Of a DNA stretch of 64,000 bases, positions 56,591-64,000 are shown in pieces. Origin of the DNA: Leptodontidium sp. MPI-SDFR-AT-0119 (taxonomy: Eukaryota > Ascomycota > Leotiomycetes > Helotiales > Leptodontidiaceae); assembly GCA_020726505.1 (NCBI GenBank), contig JAHLEZ010000032.1, forward strand, positions 124,001 to 188,000. The letters are read 5' to 3'. Position 1 is the first letter of the stretch. Each line of letters opens with the position of its first letter. A program made the translations under genes and the position numbers. The notes beneath the pieces are model-generated. The model did no database searches. It saw only the letters and a list, made by a program, of their open reading frames with translations, and was not told the origin of the DNA.

Positions 56591-58870
56591 TAATAACTAA
56601 AGAAAAGGTATAAATTACCGTCCTTAAGTAAGTTAATCCTTTGTCTTTTTAAATATAAGTATTTTTAATTAATTAATTTAAATAATAGGCTTTAAAAAGC
56701 GAAAGAGAAGCTTTAGCTATAGCCCTAAAAAGGCTAGTCCTTTAAGTAAGCTTAACTTTTATTATAAGATTTAATTTAATTTAACTAATATTTTTATTAG
56801 AGCCAGAGCTGACAGCTAACTTAGCTTTATATATTAAAGGGCTAATTTACGATATTAATTTCCAACGTAAGTTATTTAAATAAAAGTTAATACTTAATTA
56901 TAAACTAATTTAAATTAACGTTAAAGAGTTAAGTAAATAAATAAATTACTTAATTTAAGAATCAAATTCGAAATTCCCAGGTAATTATAAGCTTTTTTAA
57001 TTTAATAAGAATAATAATTGCTAATTTAAAACCCTAGAGCCGAGAGCCGCTTAGTATCACTAGCTTCGACGACGTCGAACTTATATAGCCGAAGACGATT
57101 TTGAGATTTCTTAAAAGTAATACCTTATATTTTTAGATTTTTAATTTTAAGCGTTAGTATTAATGTTATATAAGAAGTATATTACAAAAAGCTTAAATTA
57201 TTAATTTATAATAAATATAAAAAAGTACGCTAAAGTTTAAAATTAAAAAACTTAAATAAAAAGTATAAAATTTAACTCAAGTAAATTCTCTTAATTCTTT
57301 TATTCTAAGATAACTAATAAATTAAAGACGCTAAAATTAAGGTTTACTAGCGTAAATTATACTCGTTATAATAAAGAAATAACTAGCGTAGTTAGTTAAT
57401 ATTTACGACGGATTTTATAAGGCGACGTGGAGCCGCGCCCTGATTCCACCTCCTGTTGCGCCCTAATTCCACCTAGGGCTAGACTCACTTCGGCTTTATA
57501 ACTTTTTTAAGCGAGATATACGTTTAAAAGCCCTAATTTAGCTCATTCTAACGTATAAAAAATTATCTAAATCGGGTAATGTTTAAGAATTACTAAATCT
57601 AGGTTAGCGTTAGATTTAAATTCTACTTTATCTTTAGTATTAATTTAAGTTAGCTAAATCGCGTATAATTATAAAAAGAAAAGTACCCTTCGAATTCTAA
57701 TTTAATTCTTTATAAAATAGGCTTTTTAAAAATACGCTAGCCTAGCGTTAATTTTCCCCGATTTTCTCGTAGGATGCCAAGGCTCGGCACGCCCTGATTC
57801 TACCCCCCGGCCCGCATTCCTGCACCTTTTTTTAAACGCGTGCATCAGAAGCCCTAATTTATATAAACTTATAAGGATTCCCGCGTTTAAGAGCCCTTAT
57901 TACGGCGAGTAAAAGAAAAAAGAATTTCCCGATTCGGATTAGTAGCACTCGCGGAATCGCCGATCCGCGCCCTGATTCCGCCGCGTGCCCCTTTAGGCCT
58001 GCCTTTCTTTTGTAGGTTCTCTTATTTGTGTTTATCTCGATAATACTTTTAAATCTTTTATAATTAATACGTAATATAACGACATAGCCTGCTTCAATCG
58101 TCTTATAATTGACATTATATACTATTATCTCTTGACTCTCGTAACACAGGAATAGGGGGGCGATAAGTAAGGGGGAAACTTATTAAATTCAACTCTAACT
58201 TATACTAAATTAAACTATTAATTTTCTAGACCTCGTGAATGATTCGACCGCGGTCTTCCTTTAGTATATTATAAGTGTCTTTATCTTTTAAATAAGTATT
58301 AATATTACTAAGTAATACGGCGTACCGGCATTTTAGATTAGAATACACTACTAATCGTTACTTTAAGACATATACAAATAGATTTATAATAACTAAATTA
58401 ACGTGACTCTTATATTTAAATTTTAATACTTTTACTGTTTATTTTACTGCCTTACACGTCTTTTTGTTCGACACGTTCTATTACAATACTCGTAACTTAT
58501 ATATGTTTGTGGAAATAAATAAACTCTCTTTTCGCTTTTATATTATTTTATGATTTTTATATTAATTTTTATACTTAGGGCGGGATTTTACTTACTTAGT
58601 TTATATATTTATTTTCCCTTATCAAAAATCTATCCGTTAGATAATAGTCTTAATAAATAACCCCACAGTAGGCTTTAAGTTAATATTTTGACGGGGTTAG
58701 TGTCGTATATGCCGGGGCTAACTTATACTCGAATTTAAGCTACATCCGAGCTTATTTAGACGTAACCTTAATAAATTAACTTAGCTAAATTAACTTGGCC
58801 CTCTCGGCAAATCCACGCTAATGGGTTGTATAGGGAAATAAACTAACTACACTGAAGTTAGTTTTCTAAT
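56591..58870. other. AT-rich relics with a recurring CGCCCTGATTCCACC motif
   Basis: No intact gene. GC-richer islands at 57,420-57,480, 57,770-57,850 and 57,960-58,010 each carry a CGCCCTGATTCCACC-like word (57,436; 57,461; about 57,800; about 57,970), some with CGACGTGG or CCGCG neighbours. The rest is RIPped sequence. The shift to balanced composition happens near 58,870. Confidence 0.4.
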
Positions 58871-59281
58871 AGTGGTTAGGCCTTTCGTCAGGTTCTAGCA
58901 GACTTCTTCAGGCCGAAGTGGGATAATGGCCATGTGAAGTCCAGCGCTCCAGTCACAATAGCGACGATAGTTTATATGAGACACTGTGTATCCTTGGGCT
59001 GTCCTTTCTGCACAATTCTCATGGCGAGTGCTGACGAAACGTTCTTGCCTCACAAGACTTTGTACAGTACCACAGCCCATCCTGCAGAGAGCTGTGATAG
59101 AACCTGAACAATCCCTTCAGCTTTGTATCGGGATGAACGACTTTTCCCGTTGCTTCTTCTATCGCGTGCCACCCGTGTGGAGTATGTATGATTCACTATA
59201 TCCGTACAAGAATAACTTTCACCGCTAGATAGAATAGGACTTCCCTTGATTGCAAAAATAGGTGAGCCGTGGGATCAAGTG

Positions 59282-60592
59282 ATGCTTATGCGAGCTTGGC
59301 TGGCGAACTGTGCTTCCAAGCATTCCAATTGCCGGCAAGTCACGGTTCAAAAGCTTCCCAAACGTCTTCTTGACCTGAAAACGTTTGAAAATTCAGATGA
59401 CATCAGGTTGGTGGAGTTGAAAAGCATTTCGACAAAACGAAAATACGTGACTTTAAGTCATTGCTGGGGTTCACGTGCAAAACAGCCAATCTGCACGACC
59501 AAAGCGACATTAACAGATAGAATACAACGAGTTAGATTTGAGAATCTGCCGTTGACATTCGAAGATGCTGTGAACATCTGTCGGAGCCTGGATCAACAGT
59601 ACCTGTGGATAGACTCACTATGCATTATCCAGGACGATAAGTACGATTGGTCGGAGCAAGCAGCTGTAATGGGCTCGATCTATGGTGCTTCTTACGTCAC
59701 TTTGGCCGCGGTCAGCTCTACGAATAGTACTCAAGGTTGTCGCATGGGACCCAGGGAGCCCTCCAAGCCAAAGCTGTCAAGATACCAGGATTTCGATTTT
59801 GGTTCTCGACGTGTCCAAATTTTCGAACACTCTCCTGCGTACTGGCATTCTGAGTATGGTGACAATCCATATAAGCATGATGGGTACGGAGAAAACCCGT
59901 TGCGAACAAGAGCCTGGACACTACAAGAGAGAGAGCTCTCTTTGAGAACAATTAGCTTCGCTCAAGGACAACTGCTTTGGCAGTGCCGGACTATGAAAGG
60001 TTCGTCACAGCTGCCGTGGCACGAGATGATTCGATCGGGTGACGATTTTCGACCTCTACCACTCAGGCTTAAACATGATGAAGATTGCAGTCCAGAAGGT
60101 TCAGCCGCTAAGCGCGACCACTGGTATAGCCTAGTAGAGGACTACTCTTCCAGATACCTGACTAAAGAAATCGATAAACTGCCCGCCTTGGTTGGCCTCG
60201 CCTCGAAATTCTATGATGAGCACAGTCCCGGAAATTATTTTGGTGGCATATGGCCAGAGCACTTACCGTCAGCACTTCTTTGGAGAACACTCTCACCCTA
60301 TAGTCGCGACCGAAACAGAGTATCAAATTCGCTGGCCGCGTTCCAGCCTCGCCGTCCACAAGTCTACAGAGCGCCGAGCTGGTCATGGGCATTCATCGAC
60401 GGTGAGGTGAGTTACGAGAGCCAAAGAGTCAACGACTCAAAAGATGCTTTGCAGGGTTTCTTTGACTCTGGGTACGCAGATTTTGAAGTCACAGGCTCAT
60501 ATTACCAGCCGTCTGATGCCTCGTTCGACTACGAGGCCGCATTGCTGAAGTTGATATCAGTATACAGCCAAATGGCGAGGACTGTACCATGA
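59282..60592 (+). CDS. HET-domain protein (heterokaryon incompatibility family)
   Basis: 436 residues from ATG at 59,282 (MLMRAWLANCASKHSNCRQ); the frame is open a little further upstream (59,216) but without another ATG, so a 5' exon or lost N-terminus is possible. HET signatures are all present: WLxxC-x3-H-x2-C at the start, KYVTLSHCWGS (residues about 55-64), NLPLTFEDAVNICRSL and YLWIDSLCIIQDD (about 105-135), MGSIYGASYVTLAAVSS, and LRTRAWTLQERELS with GQLLWQCR (about 225-255). APSWSWAFIDG marks the later conserved part. HET proteins act in non-self recognition and programmed cell death in filamentous ascomycetes. The frame ends early at 60,590-60,592; the rest of the C-terminus continues in another frame (next entry). 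Confidence 0.9.
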   Translation: MLMRAWLANCASKHSNCRQVTVQKLPKRLLDLKTFENSDDIRLVELKSISTKRKYVTLSHCWGSRAKQPICTTKATLTDRIQRVRFENLPLTFEDAVNICRSLDQQYLWIDSLCIIQDDKYDWSEQAAVMGSIYGASYVTLAAVSSTNSTQGCRMGPREPSKPKLSRYQDFDFGSRRVQIFEHSPAYWHSEYGDNPYKHDGYGENPLRTRAWTLQERELSLRTISFAQGQLLWQCRTMKGSSQLPWHEMIRSGDDFRPLPLRLKHDEDCSPEGSAAKRDHWYSLVEDYSSRYLTKEIDKLPALVGLASKFYDEHSPGNYFGGIWPEHLPSALLWRTLSPYSRDRNRVSNSLAAFQPRRPQVYRAPSWSWAFIDGEVSYESQRVNDSKDALQGFFDSGYADFEVTGSYYQPSDASFDYEAALLKLISVYSQMARTVP

Positions 60593-60918
60593 GTCCTCTC
60601 CGTCGTATCGGAGTGGATGGCATCACAGCTGGTGTACTCTGTCCAGATATTACCAATGATCTCCAGTTTGTACGGTCCGTCTTCGTCTTAAGCGTCAGAT
60701 CTGAACCTTATCATTCTTCCGTCCGAAATTTACCATTTCTCCCCAGGGCACTATCTTCTTATTCTGAACCAGCAGACTGGAGTAATATTGAGCTGAGAAT
60801 GGGACTTGCCCTGCTACCAGCGAGGTCAGGGGGGTTCTACCGCCGTGTCGGCCTAGTGCGCTGGATTCAGAAAGACATTTTCGACGGCATACAGCCCGTT
60901 CAGCTAAGAATCGTCTGA
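60541..60918 (+). pseudogene. Displaced C-terminus of the HET-domain gene
   Basis: In the next frame the sequence reads EVDISIQPNGEDCTMSPLRR and on to MGLALLPARSGGFYRRVGLV, ending at a stop at 60,916-60,918. This is the expected tail of HET proteins (a grooved beta-rich region ending with a GxFxRVG-type motif). The change of register is at about 60,541-60,548 and equals loss of one base or gain of two. No plausible intron of normal fungal length spans it, so a frameshift is more likely than splicing. A sequencing error or a small unusual intron cannot be excluded. Confidence 0.65.
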
Positions 60919-61328
60919 AAGTTGGGGCTAACAGTGCTAGGACGACATATTTCCTTGAAGTAAGGGTTAGGAATGATCTGGGTTACCAGTACAAGACAGC
61001 TCAATCGATATTCACCTATTAGTAATGGAATATACCTATCACATATGATCACGCGTTCTGGCTTTTTACTTATCCTAGTCCCTCTGAAAGCTGCTCTCCT
61101 CTGTTCAGACTGAATATGCCTCTTTTACAGCACCAAAGTTGAGCCTCCAAAGCATTCAATCTCATACCATATGTGATATTTAAATTGCTCGAGAAAAATT
61201 TGAACTTAACTTACGACCTAAAGGATTCCGAAAGAATTATTACTAAAACAGTAAAAAATACGGGTAATATATGGGTACGATAACTGGCTGTCTGACCCAA
61301 ACCTTGAACCCACTGGTACATTGCTTTA
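60919..61328. other. Intergenic, nothing recognised
   Basis: Balanced to slightly AT-rich sequence without a coherent frame. Confidence 0.4.
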
Positions 61329-61850
61329 CTACTGGCTTCTAAAGCTTTTGCCTTTAATGCTGTGTATCATACAGTTGCGGCGGCATGCCGTTGGGTGACA
61401 GAATAGCCTTAGACTCAGGATTAATTTTCCGTTTCGCTGGTTCCGTTTGAGTCTCCGGACTTGAAGAGCCCCGCAGATCCCCGCAGATCCCCGCGCCCGC
61501 CTCGCTGGGCCAAGCTCAACAAGCAGACCATCTTTCTTTTCATCGTAAACTTCTACCCAGATTGCCCGTCGCCGGGCAAGCTGGCCTTTGATGACATCCA
61601 ATGGACCTGGATATAATGTATTGACAAGTGGTAAATGGCTATGAGAAGCAGTGTCACAGAGCGCGAAATAATTAACTCCGCCCCAACCTCAAGTATTATC
61701 CATGATATCTATCGAGTCCCCTTCAGCGAACGGAATCCCGGTCCAAGAAGGTTCAGAAATATTCATATGCTGGCACAGGGGCTCGACAACTTTAGCATGG
61801 CCGCCCTTGGCTGCACGATGAAGCCGCACGATGAAGCGGCTGGTGCAAAG
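61329..61850 (-). pseudogene. Ankyrin-repeat protein fragment
   Basis: Minus strand reads LHRAAKGGHAKVVEPLCQHM from about 61,823, a clear ankyrin helix pair. It continues in frame through EGDSIDIMDNT, an in-frame TGA at about 61,692, and VNYFALCDTASHSHLPLVNT to LDVIKGQLARRRAIWVEVYD, ending near 61,329. A 12-bp tandem duplication (GCTTCATCGTGC twice on the minus strand, 61,811-61,834) distorts the frame just before the ankyrin motif. It is probably part of the same decayed locus as 62,600-63,430 or a second copy. Confidence 0.5.
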
Positions 61851-61862
61851 TTTTCATTTTGA

Positions 61863-62590
61863 CATGCGGTGCGAAAGGTTATCGTCAGGCAGTCAAACCC
61901 TCGCCTGGAAAGAGCCTCCAAAGCTTGGGGTCATGAAATCACCTACCCGTACGATTTGCGAGTCGCTCCGTGATCAGCGGCAGGGGCACAGAACCTGCTG
62001 TAGAAGCCTTTTAGCCCTCGTGTACAGTACCCCCCGCCCCTGGCTCTAATGTTGTTTGGTGGGCCCCCTTCTCTCAGCTGCTTTTGGGGTGGCAGATATA
62101 CTTCCCCTCACGGTTGCTCGATTAACATACCAAACCTTTTTATATAAATTTCTGCCTTAGAATTAAAACAGCATAACTTTCTGCCAACTCGAATTTAAAA
62201 GATTTGCAGACCATGTCCACCGAATAACATTGGAGCCGGGGGGGATACTGTAAGCCGTGTCCTGTCCTGCCACAGGGATGGGCAGGGTGGCGAGGGACGT
62301 GCCACAGCGCGGAGAGGAATCACGCACCTACTCTCACATCCATTGCTCCTCTTTGGTAGACATAATCCGCGCCAATAAGTACAACTTGTGACATCAAAAA
62401 AATATATCTACCTTTAATGCAATGAAGATGTGGAGGTTAAATCACGTTGGAAGATCTGCCTCACTTCTGCGTAGGATGTGGCGAATAAACCCAAGAAAAT
62501 TCAGCTGGCGGCAACTAGTGACACCCAGCCTCTTCAGCCATTAATACAGGAGATTCGTCAGTCAGGAGAGCTTGTCATGCACAGAGATTA
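61863..62590. other. Intergenic, possible polypurine-plus-LTR relic
   Basis: No gene. At about 62,230 the sequence GAGCCGGGGGGGATAC is followed by TGTAAGCCGTGTCC, which has the look of a polypurine tract joined to an LTR start. No matching LTR end or second copy was seen. Confidence 0.3.
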
Positions 62591-62599
62591 CTCTGGAAC

Positions 62600-63430
62600 T
62601 ATACACCTTCTCGTGCAAGATTAGCAGATACTCATTTCGTAGTCCGGACAACTAAAAGAGAAGACATTTCGCAAATACTGTGTGACAGGACGCACATTCC
62701 ACTTCACCTTTCCTCCTTTGCCAGGTTAGCGCTACGTGCTTGCAACTTACGAACCTGCCTTTTGCGACTGAGTCCGTCGCTTGGTTTGCGCATTCGGATT
62801 TCGCTCTCAAGTCAAGCCAGGCTCTCCGAAGCGCATCTTGTTTTAGTGTGAGAGGAGGATCCCCCACCTTTTGCTAGTCTTTTTCTTGTTCTCGAAGCGC
62901 TTTAGCTCTCTCATCCCACTTTTCTCTTGATTTCTCTTCGGCTTGCTTCTGATCTTCAACAGAGCGACGTCTGGCTTCTATCTCTTGTTGCATTTGTAGT
63001 CTTTGGTTGGCAGATTCTGCGCTCGTAGTTGCTATTCTCTGTCATTTCGGCCTGAACGGCTGCTTCGGTTTACTTGTCGAGATAGGCTGCCCATAGTCGT
63101 TGCAGCGAAGTCGGTTTGCACCTTGGCTGGCGGCCTTGGAAGCTGGCTTCGTAGACCGCGATTCTCGACCCCTTCTTAAACAGACATTCGCCCTTGATCT
63201 GCATTGCCATGCTAACAGGTGTCCGTCCCTTCCGATTAGGAGAATGCATATCGGCACCACTGAAGAGTAATTACTGCACAGCTCTAAGACTGCGGTGGCG
63301 GTCTGGCCCAAAAGGCAGGGCGGTCCTGCCTCTGCAAGGGCTTCTATGGATTGGAGGGGTTTCAGTAAGTCGACACCGACACCACCGCTTCAAAGGCGGC
63401 TTTCCAATTCGGGCCTAGCTATTTTCACAT
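62600..63430 (-). pseudogene. Ankyrin - coiled coil - zinc finger protein, decayed
   Basis: Read on the minus strand: two ankyrin-type repeats (RTALPFG at about 63,310, then LLFSGADMHSPNRKGRTPVS at about 63,270-63,210), a charged coiled coil (QRLQMQQEIEARRRSVEDQK at about 63,000-62,940, then REKWDERAKALREQ), and a zinc-finger-like end: CKH-x4-W, CASCH at about 62,690, then, after a +1 shift at about 62,653, FSCPDYEMSIC(stop)SC. Lesions are TAA at 63,271-63,273 and 63,070-63,072, TAG at 62,874-62,876, frame changes near 63,030 and 62,653, and TAA near 62,620. Most stops fit Gln codons changed by C-to-T, as in RIP, though the local base composition is balanced. Confidence 0.6.
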
Positions 63431-63847
63431 AGCGTCTTTCGACCTCTTCAGCCTCAGAGAAATCATCGACGGCTGATGTACTCTCTAATCACGATTGCAC
63501 AAACATCAGGATTAAAGCCTGAGAGTGACAGACAGTACGTTAAATGATTCATATAAATTTGTTTATCTGCTAACTAAGGGTTCAGAGCTCCTAGGTTCTT
63601 GAAGCCCCAGCCTCGTCAGGGCTGTAAAGAATCACCGCTATCGCCCGCGCAGTTCCTCGTCAACACATACCAAACGCGAAACTGCACACCCTCGTATCCT
63701 CCACTGATTTGTTTTTGGAAATTCAATTGCTTCAGTGGCCGAAAAGAACAATGGATTCATTCGACATCCTATCTGGGATTGGTATGTGACTTGTCCAAAC
63801 AACTAAACTGTGCTGCTGAGTACCAGGCTGATGACATGCACTAAGAT
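63431..63847. other. Intergenic
   Basis: A short plus-strand open frame at 63,599-63,844 has no recognisable motif. It is taken as upstream sequence of the gene starting at 63,848. Confidence 0.35.
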
Positions 63848-64000
63848 ATGAACAATCCGTTAAATCTTTCATTATACTCTCAGCTTGCTCGATTCATGGG
63901 TGATCTCTCCAAAGGAGAGCTTCAATTCCATGATCACAACGGTTCGACGCAAAGGGTTCTCCATACTATAGCAGACAGCCTTGGTCTTGTATACGAATTC
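63848..64000 (+). CDS. 5' end of an unidentified protein-coding gene, cut by the window edge
   Basis: ATG at 63,848 opens a frame that stays open to the last base (51 codons: MNNPLNLSLYSQLARFMGDL...). The later part, STQRVLHTIADSLGLVYEF, has the look of an R3H-like R-x-x-x-H-x-x-A-x-x-x-GL pattern (a single-stranded nucleic-acid-binding fold), but this rests on a short motif. Base composition is normal, with no RIP signs. Confidence 0.5.
   Translation, partial: MNNPLNLSLYSQLARFMGDLSKGELQFHDHNGSTQRVLHTIADSLGLVYEF

Noticed and set aside
58895..59228. Overlapping plus and minus open frames just upstream of the HET-domain gene as its first exon
   Set aside because: Neither frame shows the usual HET N-terminal wording, and no splice pair clearly joins the plus frame to 59,282. 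Left unannotated.
1..64000. Giant transposon of the Starship type with a tyrosine recombinase captain
   Set aside because: I looked for a DUF3435-like recombinase near the block edges, in particular the frame at 56,211-56,590, and saw no convincing catalytic Arg/His/Tyr pattern. The block is explained by nested LTR elements.
1..64000. CRISPR arrays, rRNA or tRNA genes, TTAGGG telomere repeats
   Set aside because: None seen on either strand. The short repeats present are LTR ends, microsatellites or degenerate tandem repeats, and the genome is fungal.

Overview
The window looks like a filamentous ascomycete (Pezizomycotina) chromosome with a two-compartment structure. A roughly 53-kb AT-rich block (about 1,288-55,067, with an AT-rich skirt on both sides) is almost entirely nested retrotransposons decayed by C-to-T and G-to-A transitions. 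Many stops arise where CAA or CAG would become TAA or TAG, which is the signature of repeat-induced point mutation (RIP). It is flanked by GC-balanced sequence at 1-540 and 58,870-64,000. The host genes at the right edge (a HET-domain gene and ankyrin-repeat pseudogenes) and the remains of a telomere-linked-type RecQ helicase are typical of fungal accessory or subtelomeric DNA. I cannot name the species.

Layout. 1-540: no recognised gene. 541-1,287: AT-rich degenerate repeats. 1,288-1,660: a Gypsy LTR joined to an inverted LTR fragment. 1,673-13,816 (minus): a telomere-linked-helicase-like RecQ gene cut into three by Copia-A (3,191-10,053, target duplication AGAAG) and by a 1.6-kb gag-only LTR element (11,549-13,171, duplication TAACT). 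13,817 to about 43.5 kb: a minus-strand Ty1/Copia element (Copia-C), itself split twice. One split is by Gypsy-1, an essentially unmutated chromodomain Gypsy element with identical LTRs (16,698-24,051, duplication GCGAT). The other is by Gypsy-2, a heavily RIPped relative (26,051-42,145, duplication GTTAA), which in turn carries Copia-B (28,583-37,224, duplication CCACC). About 43.9-48.55 kb (minus): the gag-protease-RT part of a third Gypsy lineage (Gypsy-D). 49.6-55.07 kb (plus): a 5'-truncated fourth Gypsy element (Gypsy-E) with its 3' LTR. 55.07-58.87 kb: AT-rich relics and a tandem repeat. 58.87-64.0 kb: a HET-domain gene with a displaced C-terminus, two decayed ankyrin-type pseudogene segments, and the start of an unidentified gene at the right edge.

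How the parts relate. Gypsy-1 is a Tf1/sushi-like chromovirus: gag without a zinc knuckle, pol in the -1 frame, PR-RT-RNaseH-IN-chromodomain order, and a 10-nt self-complementarity between R and the primer-binding site that predicts self-priming. Its only visible lesion is one in-frame TAA inside RNase H. The gag-only element has similar terminal inverted repeats, the same polypurine tract and last pol codons, and a comparable self-primer, so it is probably a non-autonomous rider. All three Copia elements carry a decayed reading frame in antisense orientation between RNase H and the 3' LTR. That recurring layout is the most novel-looking feature here.
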